Shown: positions 8,211 to 17,587, counted from the stretch's first letter. The stretch: DNA of 64,000 nt from Deltaproteobacteria bacterium (GCA_040223695.1 JAVKFU010000018.1:434001-498000); one strand, 5' to 3'. Numbers and translations: made by a program. The notes: generated by a model not told the origin, from the sequence alone.

Positions 8211-9080
8211 TCAAACGGCTCTTACCGTCTCCATAAAGGGGTTTATTATATTTTCGACAGCCGGGGGATGAAAGAGTAAAACCGCGGGAATAACTAAAAA
8301 TAATACAGCAAACAGCCATCCTTTTAAGTCTCTGTTAAGCCCGGCTCTTTTACCGAAACCGGATTTCTCAATAAGAACGCCGCCTGCCTGTATCAAGAAA
8401 TAGAGTGTGGGAAGTCCATATCCCGTCTCTGCCGGAAGAGAGATCACCAGGTCATGGAGCAGTCCCGAAAACAGAAAAGCCGCGATTGTCGCTGAGGTAA
8501 ATCCCGCCCGTTTAACTGCCGGCCTGAAGATAAATATCCGATCCAGATCGCGGAACGCGAGATTCCATCTATTGCTCCAGAAATCGGAGAGGGACCTTGC
8601 CAGTAGAGGGGAATTCATCAGGGGGCGGGTGTTTATTCCGTTTTGCCTCCATGCGAGGGAGATCACATGAAAGAATCCGAAGAATATTATGATGATGAAT
8701 CCGGCAAGCCCGATGTAGCCCGCCAGTATTTTATGCTGAGGGTAGAACTGTCCCGGTAAGAGCCAAAGGATTATGCCGCCGAGAAACGTTTTTAAAATCG
8801 CGGATATCCATTCTTCCTTCGAAGGTCTACGGATTTCAGTCTGTTTGTTGAAAAATGAAACCGCATCCATTCCCACCCAGGCAAAGATGTATCCGAGGGA
8901 AATTTTTATATCCGGGGCCGCCCCTTTTATCAAAGCCCTTCTGTACGTAAGCCATTTAAATCCGAAAAATATGGAGAATGAAAGTACGAACATGAACGCC
9001 CAATCGGGCAGATGATGGCGCGAAAAAAAGACAGACGCTGATGGGAGGATCAAAAGGGGGATCCAGTCGAGAAAAGTCAT
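8211..9080 (-). CDS. Wax-synthase-like MBOAT-type membrane acyltransferase
   Basis: This 289-residue protein has about seven hydrophobic segments. It carries the plant wax synthase (long-chain-alcohol O-acyltransferase) signature: SLSDFWSNRWNLAFRDL, followed about 40 residues later by FLFSGLLHDL, whose His is the predicted active-site residue of this superfamily. The domain is the one found in jojoba wax synthase and a minority of bacteria. It probably transfers an acyl group from acyl-CoA or a lipid to an alcohol in the inner membrane. The true acceptor is unknown. The nearest genes (nucleotidase, RND pump) are not obviously linked to it. Confidence 0.75.
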   Translation of the reverse strand: MTFLDWIPLLILPSASVFFSRHHLPDWAFMFVLSFSIFFGFKWLTYRRALIKGAAPDIKISLGYIFAWVGMDAVSFFNKQTEIRRPSKEEWISAILKTFLGGIILWLLPGQFYPQHKILAGYIGLAGFIIIIFFGFFHVISLAWRQNGINTRPLMNSPLLARSLSDFWSNRWNLAFRDLDRIFIFRPAVKRAGFTSATIAAFLFSGLLHDLVISLPAETGYGLPTLYFLIQAGGVLIEKSGFGKRAGLNRDLKGWLFAVLFLVIPAVLLFHPPAVENIINPFMETVRAV

Positions 9081-9163
9081 TTTTATATCTGGTTTGTCCG
9101 AGAGTGGTTTTTAAAGGTTATTATTCCAGCACTCTTTTTCAGTTCTTATGGGTATTTGTCAGA

Positions 9164-12100
9164 TTATTTAGTTTCGACCGCGTCTGCGATCCCTCCCCTG
9201 AGTTTCGAGAACCACCTGGAGAAGCTCAGCCTGAGGTCGAGCACGAGGCTGAAGACGGCGGGCACCAGAATGAGAGTGAATATTGTGGACACCATGAGTC
9301 CTCCGACAACCACGCTGCCCAGGCCTCTGTAGAACTCCGAGCCCGAGCCGGGAGAGAGCACAAGCGGGAGCATCCCGCACACACTCGTAGTAGTGCTCAT
9401 GAATATAGGCCTGATACGCGTTCTCACCGATTCTACAATTGCGTCCACGTGGTCCAAACCCTCGTCACGCATATTGTTAAGGGCTTGATGGACTATAAGT
9501 ATAGCGTTGTTCACCACTATACCGATCAGGATAATAAAACCCAGCATCGTGAGGACGTTTAGCGGCATGTATGTAAACAGGTTCAGTATGAAAAGCCCGA
9601 GGAATCCCCCGAAAGCCGCGAGCGGAACACTGAACATAATCACAAAGGGGTATACGAAGCTCTCGAAAAGGGAGGCCATAAGTAGAAATGCTATTACACC
9701 CGCGAGCATGAAATTCCACTGAAGCGCCTGTCTCGTTACCGTTAAATCGTCTGCCGTGCCTGTAAGAATCGCATTGTAGGAGCCGCTGAGTTCCCCGCTC
9801 TCTTTTAGCGGTTTGAGTATTTCGTTATTAATTATTTCTATCGCAGTCTCAAGCGGCATCTGCTCAGGAGGGATAATAGAGATCGCTATCGTTCTCTGAC
9901 GCTCGTAATGGTTTATCTGTTCGGGACCGGTCGTGACGTTAACATTCGCAACAGAGCCCACAGTAACCATCTTTCCGCTTTCCGTATTTATCATCAGGTC
10001 TTCAAGCGCCTGGGTCCTGCTTGCGTACTCGTCCGCCCCGCGTAAGGAGAGGTCTATCTCGTCTCCGTTTATCTGATACTCGCTTACGACCGCACCGTCC
10101 ACGAGTGTATTGAGCATGAAGCCGAGCCCCTGGTTGGTTATACCCACATCGGAGCCCCGCTCCCGGTCCAGAAAGACCTGTACCTCCGGGTTTCCCAGGT
10201 CGAGGCTCGGAATCGGACGCACCTGCGAGCCGGGGATATTCTGCATTGCCGCGAAGAACACCTTTTGCCCGAGACCGACCAGTTTTTCAAGCTCGGGCCC
10301 GGTTAGCTGAACGTTTATAGCGCGCCCCTCGCCTATTCCCCTCTGGAATATGCTCGACTGGCTTACAATGGCTATCATGCCCGGTATCTTGCTCAATGAC
10401 GCCTGAAGCACGGGCATAATCTCGCGTATCTTTTCGGGCTCCTTCACACGCGCTCCCATGAAGGCCTGTCTGCCCCTCGCCACATAAAAGAAATGCTCTA
10501 TCGGAGGGCCGTTCAGCTTAGCCGCCTCGGGAGAGCCGGGTTCGGCTTCCCAGTACAAACGGATGTCTGCCTCGATCTGTTTCCCTATCGCGGTAAACTC
10601 GGCGATATTGTATCCGGGAGGGGGGATGAGTATTCCGAATACGAGATTGCGGTTACCCTCCGGCAGGTATTCAGTCTTGGGCATCATGAGCCAGCTGAGG
10701 ATTATAGCGCCGAAAGTAAAAATGCAGACTACGGCTATTCTTCTGCCGCCGTTGGTGAGTATGCCCCGGACGAAATTCGCAATAGACTCCGCGAATCTTC
10801 CCGCCCTGTCCGCTATACCCCAGAGGTTAGAGAAGTTATGTCCGGGCCTTTCTTTAACAATATTCAGTATTTTTGCGGAGATTGCGGGAATTACCGTAAT
10901 CGATACCAGGAGACTTAGTATAACGGAAACGCTTATTGCTATCGCGATATCCCTGAACAGCTGACCCGCCTGATCCTGAATGAATATGACCGGAATGAAT
11001 ACTGCGGCTGTTGTAAGAGTGCTTGCGAGCACGGCTCCCCATACTTCCACAGTACCGTCATAGGCCGCTCGTAAGCGCGATTTGCCCATCTGCATATGAC
11101 GGTAGATATTTTCAAGCACGACGATCGAGTTGTCGACGACCATACCCACCGCAAAAGCCATCCCCGCAAGGCTTATAACGTTTATAGTTCTTCCCATAAA
11201 GGCCATTACGACGAAAGTGCCCACCACGCTTATCGGAATAGCGGTGGCTACAATGAGGGTGCTGCTCGCGCTCCTCAGAAAAAGCAGAAGTACCAGAATT
11301 GCCAGTATGCCGCCTATGATCAGGTTGTTTTTTACAAGATCGATGGCGTTTATGATGTAACCCGTCTCTTCGTAAACGTTAAACATCCTGAGGTCTCGTT
11401 TTTCAAGCTCTCCTTTATTGAGGCCGTCCATCGCTTCGAGCAGACCCTCCATCACGGTTATTGAATTGGCTCCGGCCTCTTTTACGGCGTTTATCGCTAT
11501 CCCCGGCTCACCGTTTTGTCTGACAGCGTACTCGGCGTCCTTGTAACCGAGCTTGACATCGGCTACGTCCCTGACGTAAACAGGGGCGCCGTTTTTTCTC
11601 GTTATTATGACGTTTTCTATGTCCTCGGCGGATTGGTACTCTCCTACGGTTCTTACGATATACCTTCTCTTTCCTTCGTCGAAGTCTCCCGCGCTGTAGT
11701 TGTCGTTTTCTCTTTGAACCGCCTCCGCCATCTCGAGAAGCGTTATGCCTCTGGCCGCAAGCGCATTAGGATCTACGATAACCTGCATCTCACGCTCATA
11801 ACCTCCGAATACGTTTGAGGACCCCACGCCGGGCACGCGCTCGAAAGCCGGTTTAATGTAGTCCTCCGCAAAATCGTGGTAGGAATAGATATCGACGTCG
11901 TTCCCCTCTTTGGGTTTGAGCATGAACCAAGCCATAGCGTTTGAGCGTACGTCGGTGCTGCTTATGACCGGCTGTTCAACCTCGTCCGGATAATCCTCGA
12001 CCTGATTGAGCTTGTTGGAAACGTCCACCATGGCGGAGTCTATATCGGTGCCTATTTCGAATTCGAGTATTATCGTCCCGCTCGAGTCCTGGCTTTCGCT

Positions 12101-12343
12101 GGTCATCTCCACGAGGCTGTCAACCGCCTTGAGCTCATCCTCCTGCTCGCGGACAATCTCGGTCTCCACCTCCTGGGGGCTCGCGCCCTGCCAGAACGTG
12201 CTCACTGTGATACGGGGCTTTTCCACATCGGGGGTGAGCTGAACGGGGATTCTGAACAGCGATATGACTCCGAACAGAATAACGAAAATTATCCCTACGG
12301 CGACGCTCACAGGTTTGTTAATGGATGTTTGTACTAATTTCAT
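9164..12343 (-). CDS. RND-family multidrug/solute efflux permease
   Basis: At 1059 residues this has the normal length and organisation of an AcrB/MdtB-type HAE1 pump: one N-terminal transmembrane helix, a large periplasmic loop, helices 2-6, a second periplasmic loop and helices 8-12. Typical segments are PQEVETEIVREQEDEL, AVGMVVDNSIVVLENI (helix 4, with the proton-relay aspartate) and GIVVNNAILIVHQA. It expels substrates by proton antiport through the adaptor and TolC. It is the distal gene of a leftward locus led by tetR and the adaptor, 83 bp after the adaptor. An SD (GAGAGGAA) precedes the ATG. Substrate is not predictable. Confidence 0.95.
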   Translation of the reverse strand: MKLVQTSINKPVSVAVGIIFVILFGVISLFRIPVQLTPDVEKPRITVSTFWQGASPQEVETEIVREQEDELKAVDSLVEMTSESQDSSGTIILEFEIGTDIDSAMVDVSNKLNQVEDYPDEVEQPVISSTDVRSNAMAWFMLKPKEGNDVDIYSYHDFAEDYIKPAFERVPGVGSSNVFGGYEREMQVIVDPNALAARGITLLEMAEAVQRENDNYSAGDFDEGKRRYIVRTVGEYQSAEDIENVIITRKNGAPVYVRDVADVKLGYKDAEYAVRQNGEPGIAINAVKEAGANSITVMEGLLEAMDGLNKGELEKRDLRMFNVYEETGYIINAIDLVKNNLIIGGILAILVLLLFLRSASSTLIVATAIPISVVGTFVVMAFMGRTINVISLAGMAFAVGMVVDNSIVVLENIYRHMQMGKSRLRAAYDGTVEVWGAVLASTLTTAAVFIPVIFIQDQAGQLFRDIAIAISVSVILSLLVSITVIPAISAKILNIVKERPGHNFSNLWGIADRAGRFAESIANFVRGILTNGGRRIAVVCIFTFGAIILSWLMMPKTEYLPEGNRNLVFGILIPPPGYNIAEFTAIGKQIEADIRLYWEAEPGSPEAAKLNGPPIEHFFYVARGRQAFMGARVKEPEKIREIMPVLQASLSKIPGMIAIVSQSSIFQRGIGEGRAINVQLTGPELEKLVGLGQKVFFAAMQNIPGSQVRPIPSLDLGNPEVQVFLDRERGSDVGITNQGLGFMLNTLVDGAVVSEYQINGDEIDLSLRGADEYASRTQALEDLMINTESGKMVTVGSVANVNVTTGPEQINHYERQRTIAISIIPPEQMPLETAIEIINNEILKPLKESGELSGSYNAILTGTADDLTVTRQALQWNFMLAGVIAFLLMASLFESFVYPFVIMFSVPLAAFGGFLGLFILNLFTYMPLNVLTMLGFIILIGIVVNNAILIVHQALNNMRDEGLDHVDAIVESVRTRIRPIFMSTTTSVCGMLPLVLSPGSGSEFYRGLGSVVVGGLMVSTIFTLILVPAVFSLVLDLRLSFSRWFSKLRGGIADAVETK

Positions 12344-12426
12344 ATAGTTCCTCTCTGCTTCCGCGCTCTCATGGGCCTTGCAAGGATGGTTTTTTCATGC
12401 CGTCCAGAATTCCCTTCCGATTTGGT

Positions 12427-13530
12427 TCAGTTGATCTTTTCTTGCTGCGGAGCGCCGGTATCGTTAACTATTTTCACCGGCTGGTTCGGCATAAGCCTTT
12501 CGTTGCCCTTTACCACTACGGTCATACCCTTTTGCACCGGTCCTATGACCTCGATCCTGTCTTCGTAGGCCATACCTGTACTGACTGGCAGCGGCTGGAC
12601 GGCTCCCTCGTTAACTACATATATGAAATTGGCGTTATTTTGCGATACGATTGCGTCTTTTGGCACCATCTTGACCGTGGACGGCTCGCCAATCGGGAAA
12701 GAGACCCTCGCAACCATGCCGCTCTTTATTGCTCCGTCTTCGTTGTTTACAGTTATCTTTACCGGGAATGTTCTGGCTTCCCTGTCCGCCTGAGGCACGA
12801 TGGAAGTTACTTCCCCTTCGATTTTCATCTCCGGAAGGGCGTCCAGATTGACGCTGACTCTCTGTCCCTTGTTTATTTTGCTTACGTACCTCTCGGGCAT
12901 ATCGATAGTTATATCCATCGTGTCCGTATTGATCATCTCGACTATGGGGCCTCCCTTATCGACCCACTCGCCGACCTCCGTGTGCTCGGCTGTTACATAT
13001 CCGCTGAACGGAGCGGTTATCCTGGATTTCTCAAGATCGTACTCACGGTTCTCAATCTGGGCCTGCAGCTGTCCTCTGCGGGCTCCCCAGGCCTGTTTTT
13101 CGGTCTCCGCATCCTGAAACTGCTGCACGGAAGCGACTCCCTTCGTTTGAAGCTGCTCGAACCGGGCGAGATTTTTCTGTGCGAGCTGATAGCGGGCCTG
13201 TGCTTCACTCTTGCTTGCTCTGGCTTCCTTGAGCTGAATCTCTATTGTGCGGGTATTGAACTGAGCTATTAGCTCTCCCTTCTCCACGTACTGCCCTTGT
13301 TCGACGGGAAAACTCTCAACCATGCCTTCTATCTCGCTTGCTATCAGACTTCTCTTGTCGGGTTCGACCGCGCCGACAAGGTTCACCGGTTTTTGAAGGG
13401 TTTCCTCCGCCACCTTGTCAACAACGACAGGGGCGGGAGGGGGCGCCTGAGATTCTGCCTCCTTAAGCGGCAGAATGCTGAGTGCGACAGTAATGGCTAA
13501 TATACATATACCCGCATTTAGGGATGTCAT
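12427..13530 (-). CDS. RND efflux periplasmic adaptor (membrane fusion protein)
   Basis: This protein links the RND pump to the outer-membrane channel. After an N-terminal export segment (MTSLNAGICILAITVALS) come the split lipoyl/barrel-sandwich regions (EIEGMVESFPVEQGQYVEKG and SRITAPFSGYVTAEHTEVGE), separated by a coiled-coil hairpin rich in Gln, Ala and Arg. A beta-barrel and a membrane-proximal domain follow. The ATG at 13530 has AAGGTGAG just upstream and begins a proper signal sequence, so it is preferred over an in-frame start at 13608. The tetR stop is 119 bp upstream. Confidence 0.93.
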   Translation of the reverse strand: MTSLNAGICILAITVALSILPLKEAESQAPPPAPVVVDKVAEETLQKPVNLVGAVEPDKRSLIASEIEGMVESFPVEQGQYVEKGELIAQFNTRTIEIQLKEARASKSEAQARYQLAQKNLARFEQLQTKGVASVQQFQDAETEKQAWGARRGQLQAQIENREYDLEKSRITAPFSGYVTAEHTEVGEWVDKGGPIVEMINTDTMDITIDMPERYVSKINKGQRVSVNLDALPEMKIEGEVTSIVPQADREARTFPVKITVNNEDGAIKSGMVARVSFPIGEPSTVKMVPKDAIVSQNNANFIYVVNEGAVQPLPVSTGMAYEDRIEVIGPVQKGMTVVVKGNERLMPNQPVKIVNDTGAPQQEKIN

Positions 13531-13649
13531 ATCTTTCTCACCTTGAAATTCGAATTTGAAAATTTTTTTATTCTTACGGTGCGGCAATAATTTTTTGAGT
13601 ATATACATTAAAGTAAAAGTATAATGAATAATAGTTTTCTCGCTGCATT

Positions 13650-14285
13650 CTATGATTTTATCCCGTTTAGAAAAATTTTCACGAATGTTTCTACAAGCCG
13701 CTTCTGATCGGTATTATTCCTTTTTTTATCTCCGAAAAGTTCCTGAACGATTATGTGGTTGACGATCATGCCTATAAAAGCCTGGGAAGCGTACAACGGG
13801 TCGACCTTTTTAAATGCTCCGTCGGCTATTCTGGTTTCGATGTAGTCGCAGAGAAGCATATTTACGTATTCAACATAGGTTTCGAAGAACATATCGGATA
13901 GCTCGTGACCCTCGAGAGCGCTGAAGTGAAGGAGTCTTATGAAGCTTGAGTCCTTGCCGCACTTCTCAAACATGCGCGTAGCTATAGCGGTGAACACCAG
14001 GTTGTCGTCTTTGGAGTCTTTATGGGTTTCGAGCGAAAGCTCAATACCCGGTTCTTCATCGATTTTCTTTTCGATAATCGCGCCGTAAAGCTCTCTCTTA
14101 GTCGAGAAGTGTCTGAATATGAGGGCTTCGTTTACGTCGGCTATCTCCGCTATCTCTTTGGTAGTAGTACCATTGAAGCCTTTTTCCGCGAAAAGTTTTA
14201 TTGACGTTTCAAGTATTTTTTCTCTGGTGCTTATCTTTTCCTTTGAGGTTAAATTAGCTTTTTCGAGCGCTTTTTCTGTTGACAT
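13650..14285 (-). CDS. TetR-family transcriptional repressor of the efflux locus
   Basis: The 211-residue protein has an N-terminal TetR DNA-binding domain (TREKILETSIKLFAEKGF, then TTKEIAEIADVNEALIFRHF) and a helical ligand-binding C-terminal domain. It heads the leftward adaptor-pump locus and is divergent from tolC. A palindrome of TetR-operator type lies at 14311-14326, directly after its own -10 box, so autorepression and control of the efflux genes are likely. The inducer is unknown. Confidence 0.92.
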   Translation of the reverse strand: MSTEKALEKANLTSKEKISTREKILETSIKLFAEKGFNGTTTKEIAEIADVNEALIFRHFSTKRELYGAIIEKKIDEEPGIELSLETHKDSKDDNLVFTAIATRMFEKCGKDSSFIRLLHFSALEGHELSDMFFETYVEYVNMLLCDYIETRIADGAFKKVDPLYASQAFIGMIVNHIIVQELFGDKKRNNTDQKRLVETFVKIFLNGIKS

Positions 14286-14310
14286 TTTTATATATCCCTG
14301 TAGTCTGTAA

Positions 14311-14326
14311 GTAAGTAGTTACTTAC
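14311..14326. promoter_or_regulatory. Probable TetR operator
   Basis: GTAAGTA and TACTTAC form 7-bp inverted arms around a 2-bp centre, the size and shape of a TetR-family operator. The site begins next to the tetR -10 box and covers the expected transcription start, so binding should block tetR transcription. Confidence 0.65.
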
Positions 14327-14355
14327 AAGCTACCAGTTACGGTCAGGAGTGTCAA
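14327..14355 (-). promoter_or_regulatory. Sigma-70 promoter of tetR and the efflux genes
   Basis: On the minus strand TTGACA (14355-14350) and TAGCTT (14332-14327) are spaced by 17 nt. The operator palindrome follows immediately. Confidence 0.6.
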
Positions 14356-14386
14356 GAATTTTAGCCGCGCCGATTAAAGTGACTGT

Positions 14387-14415
14387 TTGAATAGCCTGAA
14401 TAAATCAAATATATA
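14387..14415 (+). promoter_or_regulatory. Sigma-70 promoter of the tolC-like gene
   Basis: TTGAAT (14387-14392) and TATATA (14410-14415) are spaced by 17 nt and point at the outer-membrane channel gene. This promoter is 60 bp from the operator, so TetR control of it is less certain. Confidence 0.5.
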
Positions 14416-14474
14416 TATTATCTGATAAATTTGAGAAAAATCCCCGTATATGAGTTTATTTGCAGGAGATATTA

Positions 14475-15983
14475 ATGACCAAGATTTTGTTATTACTTTT
14501 GATCTCTATGACGGGCTCAGGGGGAGTGCTCAATCTGACACTTCAGGATGCCGTCAGGATCGCCCTTGAAAATAACAGGGACATAAAGATACAGGAAAAG
14601 AACGTCGAATTCTCGGAAGGGGAGATAAAAACTCAGCAAGGGGAATTCGACCCGCTGTTCAATGTGGTTTCTTTCTATAACGACAGCGCGTTTCCCACCA
14701 CCAGCACTTTTATTCCGTCGGGAACTGTAAGTCAGAAGGAGTTCGAGGCCGAAGCGGCGATAGACGGAAAGCTGCCCACGGGTTCTTTCTACAACCTGGG
14801 TTTTACAACTACACGGACCGATACAAATTCTCCTCTTGAGGATCTGAGCCCTAACTGGTTCAACTTTGTGAATTTCAGTCTGGGCCAGGAGCTGCTCAGG
14901 AACTTCGGCGTGGACGTGAACCGGACCTTTATAATCACCGCCAAGAGAACTAACCGTATCTCACAGAAGGAGCTTGAAAACACAATTTCGCAGGTGGTTC
15001 TAGAAGTGGAGAGGCGTTACTGGCTGGTTGTCGCCGCCAAGAAAAATCTCGAGCTCGAAAGGACGGCGCTCGAGCTTGCGATTGATCTCGGGAACAGGAA
15101 CCAGATTCAGGTAGATGTCGGTGTGCTGCCGCCCGTTGCTGTAACACAGGCGGAGTCGGAAGTGGCCGCGAGGGAAGTAAGCGTGATCAGGGCGGAAAAC
15201 GCGCTTCAGGCAGCCGAGGATGACCTTAAAAACCTGCTGGCGATGGACCTGTCTCAGCAAATAGCCGCCACAGACGAGCCCACTACGACAAAGTACGAGT
15301 TCAGCGAGGAAGAGTCGCTTGAAGTTGCCTATGAGGAGCGCCCGGAGATAGAGCAGGCTAAGCTAAATATCGACAATAAGGAGACCCTGAAGAAATACTA
15401 TTCTAATCAGAGGCTTCCGAGACTGGCCGTAGAGGGCAGCCTTCAGCTCCAGGGGCTCGGGGGTGACGAGAACCCGGACCGCCTGAGCTTCGGCGACGAG
15501 CCCGAACCGATACCGCCACAGTTCAACAGCCCCGGGGACGCGTTCAGGCAAATCTTCGGTGCGGATTTTACCACGTGGCAGATTTTAGGGATATTCAGCT
15601 TCCCGATTTTTAACAGGACAGCCCGCGGAAATTACACGAAGGCGACTGCTGAGCTTACAAGGAGTGTTATAGAGCTGAGCAAAACGAAGGACGACGTTGC
15701 GCTCGACGTTAGGAGCGCGATAAGACAGATCGAAAACAGTCTCAGGGCTATAAAGGCGGCTCAGGTATCGATCGACCTTGCCGAGGAGGTAGTAAATAAC
15801 GAGCAGGAGAGGCTTAACGTGGGAATAGGGACTACTCGCGAGGTTCTCGAGGCACAGAGGGACCTGATTGACGCCGGGGTAAGAGAGATCACGGCTGTGA
15901 CCAGTTACAACATCGCGCTCGCCGAGCTCGAGTTTGCCAAGGGAACCATTCTTCAAAACAATCTGGTTGAAATCGAAGAGTAA
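14475..15983 (+). CDS. TolC-family outer-membrane efflux protein
   Basis: The protein carries an export signal (MTKILLLLLISMTGSGG) and two repeats of the outer-membrane efflux protein domain. The first begins LTLQDAVRIALENNRDIKI and the second SLEVAYEERPEIEQAKLNI. Both are rich in the long amphipathic helices that form the periplasmic tunnel. A start at ATG 14475 is chosen because AGGAG lies 6 nt before it; an in-frame TTG at 14460 has none. The gene is divergent from tetR and completes a tripartite pump with the adaptor and RND permease. Confidence 0.93.
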   Translation: MTKILLLLLISMTGSGGVLNLTLQDAVRIALENNRDIKIQEKNVEFSEGEIKTQQGEFDPLFNVVSFYNDSAFPTTSTFIPSGTVSQKEFEAEAAIDGKLPTGSFYNLGFTTTRTDTNSPLEDLSPNWFNFVNFSLGQELLRNFGVDVNRTFIITAKRTNRISQKELENTISQVVLEVERRYWLVVAAKKNLELERTALELAIDLGNRNQIQVDVGVLPPVAVTQAESEVAAREVSVIRAENALQAAEDDLKNLLAMDLSQQIAATDEPTTTKYEFSEEESLEVAYEERPEIEQAKLNIDNKETLKKYYSNQRLPRLAVEGSLQLQGLGGDENPDRLSFGDEPEPIPPQFNSPGDAFRQIFGADFTTWQILGIFSFPIFNRTARGNYTKATAELTRSVIELSKTKDDVALDVRSAIRQIENSLRAIKAAQVSIDLAEEVVNNEQERLNVGIGTTREVLEAQRDLIDAGVREITAVTSYNIALAELEFAKGTILQNNLVEIEE

Positions 15984-16042
15984 TCATCAGGCTAATAATC
16001 TAAAATATTGAAATTTAGGTGGGGAATGGATTTCTCCCGGTA

Positions 16043-16071
16043 TGTGACAAGGCGGAGAATTCAGATATACT
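16043..16071 (+). promoter_or_regulatory. Probable promoter of trxA
   Basis: TGTGAC at 16043-16048 and TATACT at 16066-16071 are spaced by 17 nt. The ATG follows about 40 nt later behind AAGGAGA. Confidence 0.45.
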
Positions 16072-16110
16072 AGCGTTTACATATTCACATCAGACATAAG
16101 GAGATATTTT

Positions 16111-16440
16111 ATGGCCAGCGACGGAATAATTGAGTTAAGCGACTCCAATTTTGATACGGAAGTAATAAAGAGCGAAACTCCTGTTCTCGTTGATTTTTGG
16201 GCTCCCTGGTGCGGCCCTTGCCGCGCTTTGGCGCCGATTGTCGAAGAAATTTCAACCGATTATGAGGGTAAGCTGAAGGTGGGCAAATTAAACGTTGACG
16301 AAAATCAGCAGATTACGATGAAATTCGGAATCAGAAGCATACCGACACTCATCGTCTTTAAGGGCGGTCAGGCAGTGGAGCAAGTTATAGGGGCAGTGCC
16401 TAAGGGGGAAATCGAACGAGCTATAGGTAAAGCATTATAA
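16111..16440 (+). CDS. trxA: Thioredoxin
   Basis: This is a complete 109-residue cytoplasmic thioredoxin. The redox motif WCGPC is in its usual context (VDFWAPWCGPCRALAPIVEE), the cis-proline loop reads RSIPTLIVFKGG, and the length is standard. It donates electrons to reductases, for example methionine sulfoxide and ribonucleotide reductases, and is recharged by thioredoxin reductase. It has an SD (AAGGAGA), is monocistronic, and converges on the uncharacterised gene at 16475. Confidence 0.97.
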   Translation: MASDGIIELSDSNFDTEVIKSETPVLVDFWAPWCGPCRALAPIVEEISTDYEGKLKVGKLNVDENQQITMKFGIRSIPTLIVFKGGQAVEQVIGAVPKGEIERAIGKAL

Positions 16441-16474
16441 TAAATTTTACAGCCGGGAAAATATAATTATCCTA

Positions 16475-17176
16475 TCAGCTTTTTTCACCGATATTTTGTA
16501 GCTGCGTTTCAAGCTTTGCAATCTTGGAATCAAGTTCTTTTATCTTTTTACACTTGGTCAGTATTCCGGCCGTGTCCGCGGCGCGGTCGGTTTTTTTGCC
16601 TGTAGCGCCGGTTTTTTCTCCGCCTTCGAGCAGTCCCGATAGTATGGAGTCGGTCTTCTGTTTATCGAAAACGTAAACGGTTTCCCGGTCCCCGTCTATC
16701 CTTTTCGAGACCTTTTTCGCGGTTAAGCCGAATTTCCCCAACACCCTCCCGAGCCACTGGAGATTCTGTCCCTTTTTCTCGGATTTCGGGATAAGTTTTT
16801 CCACTTCGTCGTATAGCGCCTTCGCGGTGACCTTGAACTGCTTAGGGGTATCTTCGAAAAGGATATTTCCCAGCTCTCCACCGGATACTCTTTTAAGCAC
16901 CGTCAGCACGGATTCTTCCCATTTGTCGAGGGATTCAGGGACTGCTGGCGAGGCTTTGGATGAACCGTGCGGGATTATCAGATCTATGCCGCCGGATGCC
17001 TCAAAATAGCCGTACGTCAGTTTTCCCAAGTCCTGTAAAATCATCTTTTTTTCGGCTTCAAGCTCGGATAAGTGCAGTTTGATTTTCTGCCGCTCTATTA
17101 ATTCTTTGGATTTTACGTTGACTGTACTAAGACCCTTGTCGATTTTTCCTTTAAGCTTGTCCAGGAATTCTGCCAT
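16475..17176 (-). CDS. Uncharacterised protein: coiled-coil ends flanking a winged-helix-like middle
   Basis: Not assigned to a named family. The 233-residue soluble protein has three parts. Residues 1-60 are a charged amphipathic helix (LDKLKGKIDKGLSTVNVKSK, then a coiled coil). The middle (about 85-180) has helices and a strand pair reminiscent of the small winged-helix domain found at the C-terminus of some phage-type primases and DUF3631 proteins (segments QWLGRVLGKFGLTAKKV and DGDRETVYVFD). The last 30 residues are a second coiled coil (KIKELDSKIAKLETQLQNIG). The domain assignment is pattern recognition only. It is monocistronic and converges on trxA. Confidence 0.6.
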   Translation of the reverse strand: MAEFLDKLKGKIDKGLSTVNVKSKELIERQKIKLHLSELEAEKKMILQDLGKLTYGYFEASGGIDLIIPHGSSKASPAVPESLDKWEESVLTVLKRVSGGELGNILFEDTPKQFKVTAKALYDEVEKLIPKSEKKGQNLQWLGRVLGKFGLTAKKVSKRIDGDRETVYVFDKQKTDSILSGLLEGGEKTGATGKKTDRAADTAGILTKCKKIKELDSKIAKLETQLQNIGEKS

Positions 17177-17386
17177 TGTCTCTACCTCCCTTTGAACATT
17201 ATATAACTATTTCAAGTTTGATGTAAAGGATATGAAAACGCAGAGGGTTTGAAACAGCGGATTAATTCCGGATTTTACGGGCGGCGGCCTCAGGGGCTAA
17301 ATTTTAAACAGCTCTATTATTTGTAATACACCTAATAAGTTTGATATATTCTCACTCGGACTACAATCACTGACGCGAGGTGCCTG

Positions 17387-17587
17387 ATGTACAAGAAAGG
17401 ATCGACTATACTATTAACACAGCCGATCGAAGGGAAAAGAGACAGATTTGAGAAGGGGCTCAGAGGTATAATTGTAGAATTCTTCGATCTCCCGCACGGA
17501 AAGTCCTACAGGGTTCAGTTTATAGACGGCAGGGTAGCGCGTTTTCCCGAAGAGCTCATGGAGGAGGCAGTCGAGGTCGTTGCTTAA
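17387..17587 (+). CDS. Small uncharacterised protein, probable SH3-like beta barrel
   Basis: The 66-residue protein is not recognised. It consists of short alternating strands (STILLTQPI, GLRGIIVEFFD, YRVQFIDGRVARFP) with conserved-looking glycines, suggesting a small SH3-like or KOW-like barrel. It ends in an acidic tail. A GCGAGG sequence lies about 7 nt before the ATG. No partner gene is adjacent. Confidence 0.6.
   Translation: MYKKGSTILLTQPIEGKRDRFEKGLRGIIVEFFDLPHGKSYRVQFIDGRVARFPEELMEEAVEVVA

Noticed and set aside
12325-13272. 315-codon plus-strand open frame across the adaptor gene
   Set aside because: It is antisense to the adaptor, whose signal peptide and lipoyl motifs are clear.
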